Assembly: GCA_007753675.1 (NCBI GenBank)
Contig: CP036432.1
Span: 4,066,394 to 4,130,393, forward strand
Direction: 5' to 3'
DNA from: Stieleria magnilauensis
Lineage (GTDB): Bacteria; Planctomycetota; Planctomycetia; Pirellulales; Pirellulaceae
DNA: 64,000 bases
A program made the position numbers and the translations under genes. Of the stretch, positions 26,268 through 36,600 are shown piece by piece. The notes under the pieces are model-generated. The model ran no database searches and was not told the origin of the DNA. It saw nothing but the letters and a program-made list of their open reading frames with translations. Every line of letters starts with the position of its first letter. The first letter of the stretch is position 1.

Positions 26268-27314
26268 ATGTCTGACCCGTCGTCACCTGGAGCCGCGTCC
26301 GTCCACCGCGACAAACCCCGTCTGGCCATCACCGTCGGCGACGCGGCGGGGGTCGGACCCGAACTCGCGTTGGCCTGTGCAGCAGAACCGTCGGTGCGCA
26401 GCCGCTGCGTTCCTATTCTAGTCGGCCCGGCGGCGATCCTGGGAAAGCTTGCGGCGATGCGCGGACTGGAGTTGCCCCCACTGACCACGATCGAACAACT
26501 GGCCGGTGCCGGGCCGTTTCCGCCGTCGGGGCTGGTCGACTGCGGGGACGTGCCGCCCGAAACGTTGGTCCCCGGCAAATTTTCGCGAGAAACCGGGCAG
26601 GCATCGTTTTCAGCGGTTGATCTGGCCATCGCAGAAACCTTGGCGGGGCGTTTCGACGCCATCGTGACCGGCCCGATTCAAAAAGAGGCCTGGCACGCTG
26701 CCGAGACGGGCTATTTGGGGCATACCGAATTGCTGGCCGATCGCACGCAAACAAAAGAGTTTTGCATGATGTTGTCCGGCCAAGCCTGTTCGACGGTGCT
26801 GGCGACCATCCACGTGCCCCTGGCCGACGTGGTCACCACGCTGACCGTTCCGCTGATCGCACGCGCCATCCGGCTGGGCGGATCGGCGATGGAAAAACGC
26901 TTCGGCCGGCCGCCCCGCATCACCGTGCTGGGGCTCAACCCCCACGCCGGTGAAAACGGATTATTGAGCCACGGCGAAGAAGACACCTTGATCCGCCCGG
27001 CGATCGAAAGGGTTCGACAGGAATGCGCATCCGAAAATCGAAATTGGCGGATCACCGGCCCGGTCCCGCCCGACACCGCGTTCACGCCGGCAATGCGAGC
27101 GGACACCGACGTCCATATCTGCATGTATCATGACCAGGGCTTGATTCCGCTGAAGGCGTTGTCGTTCGACGACGCGGTCAACATCACGCTGGGTTTGCCG
27201 ATCGTGCGGACCAGCGTCGATCACGGCACCGCAATGGATCTCGCCTGGAAAGGAACGGCGAGTCCCAATAGCATGCGTTCGGCCATCGACCGCGCGATCG
27301 AGTTGTGTCGGTGA
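26268..27314 (+). CDS. pdxA: 4-hydroxythreonine-4-phosphate dehydrogenase (PdxA)
   Basis: A 348-residue enzyme of the DXP-dependent pyridoxal phosphate pathway; it oxidises and decarboxylates 4-phosphohydroxy-threonine with NAD. It starts at the ATG of 26268. Signatures are GDAAGVGPE near the N-terminus (usually GDPAGIGPE), TGPIQKEA, LGHTELLAD with the first zinc-ligand His, LNPHAGENG with the second and MYHDQGLIPLK with the third, then GLPIVRTSVDHGTA. The length is normal. Its stop is 13 bp before the next gene on the same strand, so the two may be co-transcribed although unrelated in function. Confidence 0.94.
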   Translation: MSDPSSPGAASVHRDKPRLAITVGDAAGVGPELALACAAEPSVRSRCVPILVGPAAILGKLAAMRGLELPPLTTIEQLAGAGPFPPSGLVDCGDVPPETLVPGKFSRETGQASFSAVDLAIAETLAGRFDAIVTGPIQKEAWHAAETGYLGHTELLADRTQTKEFCMMLSGQACSTVLATIHVPLADVVTTLTVPLIARAIRLGGSAMEKRFGRPPRITVLGLNPHAGENGLLSHGEEDTLIRPAIERVRQECASENRNWRITGPVPPDTAFTPAMRADTDVHICMYHDQGLIPLKALSFDDAVNITLGLPIVRTSVDHGTAMDLAWKGTASPNSMRSAIDRAIELCR

Positions 27315-27327
27315 GGGCCGCGGGGCG

Positions 27328-28992
27328 ATGAACACACGGTTAGAACGGTTGAACGTCGAGACATCAGCAAGCGACACGCCAGGGAATCATCGCCGCGCCG
27401 TTTGGATCGCGGTCGCAGAGGTCGCTGCGCTGCTGGGTCTGTTTTTTGTCTATGCCGGCGACCCTCCGCCCGCGGTCAATGAAGCCCATTATTTGGTCAA
27501 GGCCAAGAACTTTTGGGATCCCACGTTTTGCTCGCGCGACCTGTTCGCGGCATCGGGGAAGGCCCACACGACGTTCTACTGGACGTTCGGCGCGCTGACC
27601 CAAGTCGTCTCGCTCGGGACCACGGCTTGGATCGGACGTCTGGTCGGCTGGCTGATGCTGGCGATCGGATTGCGGCGATGTTGTCGCAGTTTCGGATTGC
27701 CCGCCTTCGCGTCGTTGGGCGTCGCAATCCTGTGGCTGGTCGGGATCGAACACGGGAACCTGGCCGGCGAGTGGGTCGTCGGCGGAATCGAAGCCAAGGT
27801 GCCGGCCTATGCCTTGGTGCTGATGGGCATCGCCGAGGTGGCGCGGCGGAACTGGTCGCGCGGCTGGATCTGGTTCGGCGCCGCATCGGCCTTTCACGTG
27901 CTGACCGGTGGCTGGGCCGTGATCGCCGCGACCGTCGCCTTTGTGGTGACCGAACGCTGGTTCAAACCATCCGATCAGCCGCCGATGCGATTCTTCAGCG
28001 TCGGGCTGTTCGTCGGCGGAGCCCTTTCGTTGTTCGGCTTGCTGCCGGCGATCAGTTTGACCCTCGGCGCGACGGCCGCGGAGAGTGTGGAGGCGGCCAG
28101 GATCTACAGCTACATGCGGATCCGACATCATCTGCTTCCCAGTGATTTTCCGATGCACTGGTTTGTCCGTCACGGTGTCTTGGCGGTCGGTTTGCTGACG
28201 TTGGCCTACGTTGGCCGCCCGACGACCGCACAACGACGGGTGATCTGGATCGGCATCGGCGCGCTGGGGATCGCCGGCTGCGGTTTAATCGTCGGCGCCC
28301 TTCCGGCGGTGATGCCGGATTTGGCGGCGAAGCTGTTGCGTTACTATTGGTTTCGGCTGAGTGATGCGATCGTGCCCCTGATCCTGGCGCTGTGGTTGAT
28401 GCAGTTGCTGGCGTCGCGACAATCGCTGGAACCTGCCGCACTGACGCGTGGGGCCGCCCTGTTGGTGCTTCTGGTCGCGACCGGAATGTTTCTGGGATCG
28501 GCGTGGGAGCGGAATCGAATCGGCATCCCACCGTCGACCAGCCATCGTCTGTTGGGGGTCGACTTGAATGCCGACGCCGAACGCCAACAACGTTCGCATT
28601 CGGACTGGGTCGCCGTCTGTGACTGGGTACGTGTCGCCATGCCTCGCGACGAGATTTTTCTGACGCCCCGGCACCAGCAAACGTTCAAGTGGTATTCGTC
28701 CCGCGCGGAAGTTGCCAATTGGAAGGATGTGCCACAGGATGCCAAGTCGTTGCTTCAATGGAGAGACCGGTTTGACGACATTTTCCCCAAGCGAACCGGC
28801 GTGATCTCATTGAATTCCGTGCGGGTCCCGATCAGCTATGCGAAACTGCGGGCGTATCGCCAGCGGTACGGGGTGCGATTCATGATCGTCGACAACCGGG
28901 TTGCGACCAAACGGTTGCCGTTGGTCAAGATCTACCCGGTCAACGGTCAGCAAAACGAGACGTACAGCGTTTACGAGCTGCCCTACAACTGA
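27328..28992 (+). CDS. Polytopic membrane protein (DUF6798-like)
   Basis: A 554-residue inner-membrane protein with about ten hydrophobic helices between residues 24 and 395, then a ~150-residue soluble C-terminal domain. The short loop PAVNEAHYLVKAKNFWDPTFCSRDLF after the first helix, and a periplasmic end with TPRHQQTFKWYSSRAEV, recall the glycosyltransferase-like membrane proteins common in planctomycetes (DUF6798). The NEAHYL motif is in the position where GT-C enzymes have their catalytic acidic residue. Function is not established. It follows pdxA by 13 bp. Confidence 0.72.
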   Translation: MNTRLERLNVETSASDTPGNHRRAVWIAVAEVAALLGLFFVYAGDPPPAVNEAHYLVKAKNFWDPTFCSRDLFAASGKAHTTFYWTFGALTQVVSLGTTAWIGRLVGWLMLAIGLRRCCRSFGLPAFASLGVAILWLVGIEHGNLAGEWVVGGIEAKVPAYALVLMGIAEVARRNWSRGWIWFGAASAFHVLTGGWAVIAATVAFVVTERWFKPSDQPPMRFFSVGLFVGGALSLFGLLPAISLTLGATAAESVEAARIYSYMRIRHHLLPSDFPMHWFVRHGVLAVGLLTLAYVGRPTTAQRRVIWIGIGALGIAGCGLIVGALPAVMPDLAAKLLRYYWFRLSDAIVPLILALWLMQLLASRQSLEPAALTRGAALLVLLVATGMFLGSAWERNRIGIPPSTSHRLLGVDLNADAERQQRSHSDWVAVCDWVRVAMPRDEIFLTPRHQQTFKWYSSRAEVANWKDVPQDAKSLLQWRDRFDDIFPKRTGVISLNSVRVPISYAKLRAYRQRYGVRFMIVDNRVATKRLPLVKIYPVNGQQNETYSVYELPYN

Positions 28993-29037
28993 CGCGACGT
29001 AGTGGGCGATGAATGAATCCGATCGCCGCCGGTTGAT

Positions 29038-29162
29038 GCTGTGAAGCAATTTTTAGCGGTAGGGCGCGAGCCCTCCGGTGTTTCGGCAACGATGAGGAAC
29101 CGGAGGGCTCGCGCCCTGCCGCTAACACCTCGTCAAACACAGGGAACAAACACTTCGCAACG
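29038..29162. repeat. Family-A hairpin repeat, long form
   Basis: This ~125-bp element is almost identical to 487-610: it begins GCTGTGAAGCA, carries the AGCGGTAGGGCGCGAGCC arm and complementary arm ending CTGCCGCTAACACC, then CTCGTCAAAC and a TTCGCAACG end. The shared flanks beyond the hairpin show that the mobile or amplified unit is larger than the palindrome itself. Confidence 0.9.
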
Positions 29163-29252
29163 TAGACCGCCGGTGGGCAATCACCGCCGGTCAGCCGGAT
29201 CGGTTATCCTGTGGACATCATCAACAACCTTCCGTTTTTTAGGAGTCCGGCA

Positions 29253-30488
29253 GTGCACGAGAGAGACCTGTCAAAAATCATCGCCCTGATGTTGCTGCTC
29301 GCCGTGTTTGCCGGATGCAGCAAGCCGGCGACGCAATCGAGCACCGCCCCCCAGCCGACGACACTGGAGGAGATCACAACGGATGACAGTTCGATCGTTT
29401 CCGATGTCAGCCCTGCCGAAGCCGAACAATTCGCGGCGGAGTGGCAGCTAGCGGTTGAGCAAAATGATGCCGCCAAGGCGACCCAATTGATCGACTGGAC
29501 TTCGATTTTCGATCGGGCCCTGGAAGGATTTGATGTGGATCCCCGCTTTCGATCAGGCTTTCATCAGGGCGCCTCTCAAGCGGTCAAGAATCTGGTCGGC
29601 GTGGTTCACCAAAGTACCTTAAACGGTGGATCGTACCGCCTGGTCCGCACGGTGCAGCGTGGCGAAGCGCAGCATGTGGTGATGCGGCTATTGACCGATG
29701 ACGGCGGCACCAACTACCACGATTTCCAACTGGCTCGCAAAAACGGCAAGGTCGTGGGAGAGCATTTCTTCATCGCGATGACTGGTGAATCGTTTGGCGA
29801 TTCGCTTCGCACGAACGTCGCCGCCGTCATTCAAAGTCAGAACTCGGTCCTCTCGCGATTGTCGGGAACGGCCAAGACCGAGATGGAAAACCTGACCAAA
29901 CAACAGGAGATGTCGACTGCGGTCCAGCAAGGTAACTATCAGCGGGCGTTGCAGATCTATGACGAATTGCCCGCCAAGATTCAACAGATGAAACTGCCGA
30001 TGCTGTTTCGAGTCATGTCGCTGGCCGAGGGCGACTACGAGGTCTACGTCGACGCGATCAACGAGTATTCCGATCGATTTCCCAACGACGCCTGCTTGGG
30101 GCTGATCACCCTGGACGCGGCGGGAATCAACGAAGATGAAGCGCTGTTGCTGAAGTCCTACGATTCGATCCAAAAGTGGACCGGCGGCGATCCCTATTTG
30201 ACGACGTTGGTCGCCGGCGTGCGAGCCACCTTCGGGGCGACCGAAGCGGCTCAAAAAATGATCGAAACGGTGGACGTCGACGCGCTCGGCTTGGCCGGCG
30301 CCCACGACTTTGCGTTGACCGTTTCCCTGGCGAGCGATGATCATGAATCCACGCTACACCATTTGGCGGCGTTACGCGATCAATACGGCTACGAGTTCAC
30401 CGACCTGGCGACGGTCGAAGATTTTAAACGCTTTGCCGCCTCGCCGGTTTATCAGCAATGGCTGCAAGGTAACACGGCCGGAAAGTGA
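29253..30488 (+). CDS. Lipoprotein of unknown function
   Basis: A 411-residue lipoprotein. The GTG at 29253 is chosen because AGGAG lies seven bases upstream; a GTG at 29211 is also in frame but has no site. The signal peptide ends in a lipobox VFAGC (Cys about residue 22), followed by a Ser/Thr/Pro-rich linker. The middle (about 60-200) is a mixed domain, and the last ~200 residues are helical with repeated ALQIYDELPAKIQQ and LLKSYDSIQKW-type helices, like a degenerate TPR array. I do not recognise the family. It is monocistronic, after a family-A repeat. Confidence 0.75.
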   Translation: MHERDLSKIIALMLLLAVFAGCSKPATQSSTAPQPTTLEEITTDDSSIVSDVSPAEAEQFAAEWQLAVEQNDAAKATQLIDWTSIFDRALEGFDVDPRFRSGFHQGASQAVKNLVGVVHQSTLNGGSYRLVRTVQRGEAQHVVMRLLTDDGGTNYHDFQLARKNGKVVGEHFFIAMTGESFGDSLRTNVAAVIQSQNSVLSRLSGTAKTEMENLTKQQEMSTAVQQGNYQRALQIYDELPAKIQQMKLPMLFRVMSLAEGDYEVYVDAINEYSDRFPNDACLGLITLDAAGINEDEALLLKSYDSIQKWTGGDPYLTTLVAGVRATFGATEAAQKMIETVDVDALGLAGAHDFALTVSLASDDHESTLHHLAALRDQYGYEFTDLATVEDFKRFAASPVYQQWLQGNTAGK

Positions 30489-30587
30489 AGCCATTTCAGC
30501 GGGACGCGTCAGCGACCGGCGCGTGGTGTCTGCATCTCGCGCCACTGGCTGACGCCACGTGCTAATGGGACGTGCTAATGGGACGTG

Positions 30588-31724
30588 CTAATGGGAGTCG
30601 CCGGCGACCAGCGTGACGATCTCGCCGGCCAGATGATTCACGCTGCCCTTGCCGTCGGGATGCAGTCGCGAACTGAGGAAGATGAAAATCAGATCTTTCT
30701 CCGGATCGATCCACAGCACGGTGCCGGTGAAACCGCCGTGTCCAAACGCGCTGTCGGACAACGCCGTGCCGCGGTTGCTGGAATAAGGCGACTGATGATC
30801 CCAACCCAAGGTCCGGGTTCCGCGCGGGTTGTCGGCCGGAACGGGGTGCGGGGCGGTCATCCGTTCAAACGTCTCTCGCTCGATGACCGATGAATCCCCT
30901 TGCGAGGCGGCCAACAACTCTTGGCCGAACTTGACCAGATCGTTGGCCGTCGAAAACAGCCCCGCATGTCCCGCGACGCCGCCCAAACGCGAAGCCCGCG
31001 GATCGTGCACTTCGCCTTGCAGCCAACCGTCGGATTGTTTTTCCGTCGGCGCCGCACGTGCCTTCAAGTGCGAGGGCGGATTGAAGGTGGTCTCGTCCAT
31101 CCCGATGGCGCCGAATACGTTTTCTTTGGCAAACCCATCCAACGGCTGACCGCTGACCTTTTCAACCAGCTTTCCCAGCACGATGAATCCGACATCCGAA
31201 TAGGCAAACTTGGTTCCCGGATCCGATCGCAAGTTCAATTCACAGATCCGCCGCCACGCCGTTTCCGGTCCGTCTTGGTAGTCGGCCAAGGCGTTGTCGG
31301 GCGTCAGTCCGCTGACGTGCAGCAGACACTGCGCGACGGTAATGGTTTCTTTCTTGTGCCCCGTGAATTCTGGCAAGTACTGGGACACCGGGGCGTTGAG
31401 ATCGATTTTGCCGCGTTGGGACAACAGCGAGATCGACGTCGCCGTGGCCACCGGTTTGGTGATCGAGGCGAGGTCAAACACCGTGTCGGCCGTCATCGGC
31501 AACGTGTCTGGTTCGACTTGGCGGTCACCGAACGTCTGGAGATACCGGATCTGGTTCTGATCGGCAAAGCAGACCACGGCACCGGGCAGATCCCCGTCTT
31601 GGATGGCCGCATCGATCAGAGACGAAATCTGGGCATGAAGTTCGGGGGCGGGATGCTGAGCGGTCGAGACGGCAGAACCGATCAGGCTGCTGAACAACAG
31701 AAAGTAGATCGAGATGCGTTTCAC
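30588..31724 (-). CDS. Secreted serine hydrolase, class C beta-lactamase / esterase family
   Basis: A 378-residue exported protein with a GTG start at 31724 followed by KRISIYFLLFSSLIGSAVS, a signal peptide. The SxxK motif is SITK (S87, K90), the second motif is YSD (Y175) and the third is GHGG near residue 345. This fold covers beta-lactamases, D-aminopeptidases and esterases; planctomycete members are mostly uncharacterised and often act on cell-wall or small ester substrates. The SxxK/YxN-like/HGG set is intact with Asp replacing Asn in the second motif. It precedes the FG-GAP lipoprotein on the same strand but a 16-bp tandem array separates them. Confidence 0.88.
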   Translation of the reverse strand: MKRISIYFLLFSSLIGSAVSTAQHPAPELHAQISSLIDAAIQDGDLPGAVVCFADQNQIRYLQTFGDRQVEPDTLPMTADTVFDLASITKPVATATSISLLSQRGKIDLNAPVSQYLPEFTGHKKETITVAQCLLHVSGLTPDNALADYQDGPETAWRRICELNLRSDPGTKFAYSDVGFIVLGKLVEKVSGQPLDGFAKENVFGAIGMDETTFNPPSHLKARAAPTEKQSDGWLQGEVHDPRASRLGGVAGHAGLFSTANDLVKFGQELLAASQGDSSVIERETFERMTAPHPVPADNPRGTRTLGWDHQSPYSSNRGTALSDSAFGHGGFTGTVLWIDPEKDLIFIFLSSRLHPDGKGSVNHLAGEIVTLVAGDSH

Positions 31725-31804
31725 AGGGAATCCAACGTGCAGGCGGGCGGGACAAAACAAGGGCGGGCCAAACAATGTAACTCAACCAACCGCCCACCTC
31801 CATC

Positions 31805-31925
31805 GTTCTGCCACCCCATCTGCCTTCCCATCATTCTGCCTTCCCATCATTCTGCCTTCCCATCATTCTGCCTTCCCGGCATTCTGCCTTCTCATTTTCC
31901 TGCCTCCCATTTTCCTGCCACCCCA
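31805..31925. repeat. 16-bp tandem repeat array
   Basis: Four near-perfect TGCCTTCCCATCATTC units start at 31821, 31837, 31853 and 31869, followed by two degenerate units (31885, 31901) ending CCTGCC. The array lies between two minus-strand genes. The strand bias is strong, with almost no G on the plus strand. The period is not a multiple of three and no frame here is coding. Confidence 0.9.
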
Positions 31926-31934
31926 CTATCAAAC

Positions 31935-33566
31935 TCACTTCGACGTCCAAATCAGCAACTCCGGTTCACCGAGCACCGCTTGCACGTCCGTGCTCGCCGG
32001 GCGAAAGAAATTGCCGATGGCGAAGTCCAGTTTTTGATCTCCGTTGAAGTCGCCTTTGACGACCGACAGGTGATCATGCATCCGTCCGGGCAACCGTGAC
32101 GGCGAGAACGAACCGTCGTCTTGTTGGGTCAACATGACGATCGGAGAGGCTCCCTTGGCGACCCAGTCTTTGGAAATGTGCGACCCCAGCAGCGCGACGG
32201 CGACCACGTCGGCGTCACCGTCGCCATCGAAGTCACCGGCGGTCGCGTTCAACACGCCCGGCATCAAACAGATCTGGTGTCGCTGCATCGGCAGCGGTCC
32301 GTCGTTTTCGAGCCACTGGACGGAGTGAAACGGTTTGGGGCCGCGATCGAAGGAATCGCCGTTGGTGTAGAGCACGTCCAAATCACCATCGCCATCCATA
32401 TCCACCAATTCGATCCCGCTGGAACCATAGGCCGGATCCGGCGCCGCCCAGATCAACTCGTTTTCGAAATCGCCCTTGCCGTCGTTGCGAAACAGTTCGA
32501 CACGCTCGTGTTCCTGGCTGATCAGCGAAACAAAGTCGAGGTCGCCGTCGCCATCAAAGTCCACCAGCGGAACATGCACGGGCCCATGGCGTGGGTCGAT
32601 GTCACGTGTTTCGAACACCGGTATCCCGTCGTCGCCGAGGCCTTGATTGACCAGCATGAACGTCCGCCCGCTGTTTCTCCAACCGAAGGCGGCGACCAGC
32701 ACATCGATGTCCCCGTCGCCGTCCAAATCTCCTGCACGGGCGTCGGAGGTGCGGCTGAGTCCATCGATCAGCACGTGCGTACGAAACGCTTCGCCGTCCT
32801 TGGATCGCTCCAGCCACAGCACCTGTCCCAAGTCACTGTCGTTGGCGTTGAACTCACCGATGTCAGCGACCAGCAGATCCACCAACCCGTCTTGATTCAA
32901 GTCACAGGGTTCGGTGTGGACCGGTTGCAACATCGTGCCCAAACGTCGGACTTCGCCTTCCGAATCGCTGGGCCAATAGGCGTTGACGGTTCCCGTTCCG
33001 ATGTCACAGTACACCAAGGCATGACCGGGCTTGGAATCGAATCCCAGGTCGATCCAATTGACATTGGTGACGCCGGCTGCACGAACGCGTTGTCGCAGCA
33101 CACCGGACTTGACGTGCGTCGGGGCCGCAGCGGGATAATTCAACGTGTCAGGCACCGGCATCCCCGAATCTTTGGGGGCCTGCATTTTAAAGTACCGCTC
33201 CACATCGGCTTCATCGGGAACGTCCAAGTCGGTGCGTCCGGACGTCCGATACAAATCGAAACCTTGGATGATCTCCATTTCCCATTCGTCTTCCGGTGAA
33301 CTGGTCGGCCGGGGCATGGCGTGGCAATCACCACAAAACGCCTCGACCTTGGGTCCGACTCGATTCAAAAATGCGACATCTTTGGCAGACAGCTCACCCG
33401 ACGAGGCATTCTCCGCCGTAGACACTTCGACTGCCGCGGTCGAATCATCGGCTTTTTTTGCACAACCGCCCCAAACCGGGACCAACATTACGACCAAAGC
33501 GGCGTATAGAAGCTCGAGGGACAGACCCCCGGTGCGACCGACGCGGCGTGTCGAATAATCTTTCAT
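31935..33566 (-). CDS. FG-GAP/VCBS-repeat lipoprotein with a cytochrome-c heme motif
   Basis: A 543-residue lipoprotein from the ATG at 33566; the lipobox is VPVWGGC with Cys35. A single heme-binding motif CGDCH is at residues 78-82 in a short cytochrome-like segment that includes AMPRPTSSPEDEWE. Seven or so FG-GAP/VCBS repeats follow (about 160-530), each with a calcium-type DxDGDGDxD loop such as DLDGDGDIDVLV, forming a predicted beta-propeller. The role is unknown; it may be a surface electron-transfer or binding protein. It is divergent from the ASPIC/UnbV lipoprotein, with 76 bp between starts, a pairing that suggests joint use. Confidence 0.85.
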   Translation of the reverse strand: MKDYSTRRVGRTGGLSLELLYAALVVMLVPVWGGCAKKADDSTAAVEVSTAENASSGELSAKDVAFLNRVGPKVEAFCGDCHAMPRPTSSPEDEWEMEIIQGFDLYRTSGRTDLDVPDEADVERYFKMQAPKDSGMPVPDTLNYPAAAPTHVKSGVLRQRVRAAGVTNVNWIDLGFDSKPGHALVYCDIGTGTVNAYWPSDSEGEVRRLGTMLQPVHTEPCDLNQDGLVDLLVADIGEFNANDSDLGQVLWLERSKDGEAFRTHVLIDGLSRTSDARAGDLDGDGDIDVLVAAFGWRNSGRTFMLVNQGLGDDGIPVFETRDIDPRHGPVHVPLVDFDGDGDLDFVSLISQEHERVELFRNDGKGDFENELIWAAPDPAYGSSGIELVDMDGDGDLDVLYTNGDSFDRGPKPFHSVQWLENDGPLPMQRHQICLMPGVLNATAGDFDGDGDADVVAVALLGSHISKDWVAKGASPIVMLTQQDDGSFSPSRLPGRMHDHLSVVKGDFNGDQKLDFAIGNFFRPASTDVQAVLGEPELLIWTSK

Positions 33567-33642
33567 GTTCACGAATACTTTCAGGGAAGAAATCATTTTG
33601 GGCGGAGTCGGTTATAACAAACCACGGAGATCCACAGCACCG

Positions 33643-36600
33643 ATGCGGAAACGAAGCAAACAGAACGTCACGTCGAACCGAATCACCGCCATGTCGATCT
33701 CTACGCGGCCAGTCACACGATGGTTGCCCCAAGCCGTCGGCCGTCGCCCCACTTCTGTCCCACCCCGACGCAGAGCCCCATCGCTGCGTGGGCTCGTCTT
33801 GCTGCTGGTTGCCAGCTCGCTGATTTGGGGCTGCGATCGCTCACCGCCTGCCGGAGACCCGGGCGGTAATACCCCGCTGGAAAACACCGCCACGCCAGGT
33901 ACCAAAACGCTGGCCAATCCAGTCGGTACGCTCAAGTTGTCGCTGCGGCGGCGACAGTGGGACCAGGCTTGGGAAGCGTCACAGATCATCCTCGCCCAAG
34001 CCGGTGTCGACCAAACCGCAGCGATCCAGGCAACCGATCCGGGACTGATGAAAATCGAGCCGGACACCTTGGCGCTGATCGCGCAGGCCGCCCACCAGAG
34101 CGGGCATCCCGATCAGGCGGCCAAATTCTTGCGTTCGGCGTGTCAATCCGAGTCGTTCGCCAACCCCAGTCGTGTCCGCCAGACCATGATCGCGATGATC
34201 GGGCTGGGACAATACCACGACGGGCTGGATTTTTTGGAACAGGCCCTCCTGGCTCAACCCGACCAGCACGAAACCCGCCGCTGGCTGTTCGATTTCTACA
34301 TCGGCGCCGATGATCGCGTTTCGGCGCTGCGACACGGGCAAACCCTGGTGCTCGCCCGGCGGTTCGACATCGGGATGCTGAAGGACTTGAGCAATACTGA
34401 ACGACGAACGCTCGACGCCGACCCGCTGGACCAGATGGTCACCCGCAACCCCGACGACAAGCGACCGCTGTTGGGGGCGGCGAAGTCAAAATTCGACGAG
34501 AGTAAATTCGACGAAGCGATCAAGTTGCTCCGCGAGATCGTCACCGATCACCCCAAACACCATCCCTCGCAAGCTTTCTTGGGCCAGGCCCTGGCTGCGT
34601 CTCGGCGGTTCGAGGAACTGGAAACCTGGGCCGCCGAGCAATCCGATGGGATTCAGGACTACCCGGCCTATTGGATTGCCCTGGGCGATTGGGCTCGGGC
34701 GAACGACGACGCTCCCGCGGCACTCCGGGCGTTTGCCCAAGCGGCCGTCTGTGGCGATCCCGAAGTCGTCCAGATCTGGACGCGGTTGGCGACCCTGCTG
34801 CCCGAGTTTGCCGCCCGAAACCCCGACTTCAACAAACAGATGGTCACGATCGTCAATGATCGAGCCCAACAGTTGACGCGATTTCACCAGTTGAAAGATC
34901 GCTTCACGCGGACCGGCGAAATCTCAAGGGCGATCGCGTTGGAGATTGCCCAGTCGCTGGAAAAACTCGGGCGGCTCTGGGAGGCCGAAGCCTGGTCGGC
35001 GATCGCGACCACCCTACCCGAAGACGACTCGGTTGACGTCGCCGGATTTCGCGACGAGCTGGTCCAACGTTTGAAACCGGGTACACCCTGGCGGGTGCCC
35101 GAGGCGCTGCCCGATTTCGACGTGCTGTTTGCTCGACTGCCACTGCCGAGCATCGAAAAGGTGGTTTCGACGAACGATCCGAGCGAACAAACGATCCGCC
35201 GCGACGACGCGGTCGCCGGTGAAGCCGCCGAAGAATCCGGCGTGGCGGTCGACTGGATAATCGCAGACGAAGCAGTGCAGCGCGGATTGACGTTTTGGGG
35301 GCGGACCAGCGAGACGCTCGACAAGCCGGGAATCATGCTCTACCAGACGCTCGGTTGTGGCGGCGGAACGATCGATTTTGATTTGGATGGCTGGAGCGAT
35401 CTGTATCTGGTGGCCGCCGGTGGAACACCACCCGGACAAGATTCCGATGCCAACGAGCTGTTCCGAAACCTGGACGGACAATTCCGGCCCATCGGCGAAA
35501 TCGCACAAACCGGCGACAAGGGATTCGGACAAGGCGTCGCGGTCGGAGATGTCAACGAAGACGGCTTTCCCGATCTGCTGGTGCTCAATTACGGCCCTAA
35601 TCGTTTGTACGTCAACAATGGTGACGGAACCTTTCGGGATGCCAGTGACCAAATGCCAGCGGGCGACGCTGACGAATGGTCCTCCAGCGGCGCGATCGCG
35701 GATCTCGACCACGATGGCTTGGCGGATCTCGTCGTCGTCAACTACTGCGCCACGCTGGGCCCGGTCACACGAGGCTGTCCGATGGCCGGCTCCACGGTGA
35801 TGCGATCCTGCTCCCCGATGTTGTTTCCAGCCATGCCGGATCGCTTTTTACGTTCCAGCGGCGACGGAACGTTTTCCGACACGACCGAAACCTGGGGCGC
35901 GATCACGGATTCGCCCGGGCGTGGACTGGGAATCATCGTCGGCGACTTGGATGGCCGGCTCGGCAATGAAGTGTTTGTCGCCAACGACATGACCAACAAT
36001 CACTACTGGAGTCGCGTGGCGGGCGAATCGAACGACACCCAACTCGCCTTGTCTGAGTCGGCGATGCTGCGTGGAATCGGCGGCGACGACCGAGGGATCC
36101 CGCAAGGTTCGATGGGGATCGCCACCGGAGACTTTGACCGAGACGGCGACGTCGACTTGTACGTCACGAATTTCGACAAAGAATACAACACGCTGCACAC
36201 GCAATCCTCTTCGGGCATCTGGCAAGATCGCACCGGACCGCTGGGACTGGTCGAGGCCACACGTCCTCTGGTCGCATTTGGCACCGAAGCGATCGACCTG
36301 GACAACAGCGGCGACGCGGAGATCGTCGTCACCAATGGGCACGTCGACCTGTTCTCGCGAGGCGACGAGAAAGCGATGTATGACCAGCCAATGCAGATCT
36401 TTCAACGATCCGCGACGGGCCGCTATCGCAGCGTGTCGGTCGGAACATTGGGGCCGTACTTCCAGAACAACCACGTCGGCCGCGGCTTGTGGACGATTGA
36501 CGCCAACCGCGACGGACAAGTCGACTTCGTGGTCACGCACCAAACCGAACCGACGGCGCTGATGATCAATCGCACCGAGAACAGCGGCAACTGGATACGT

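Noticed and set aside
32121-33299. 392-codon open frame on the plus strand opposite the FG-GAP lipoprotein
   Set aside because: The Asp-rich repeat text of the real gene creates long open antisense frames; no motif is present.
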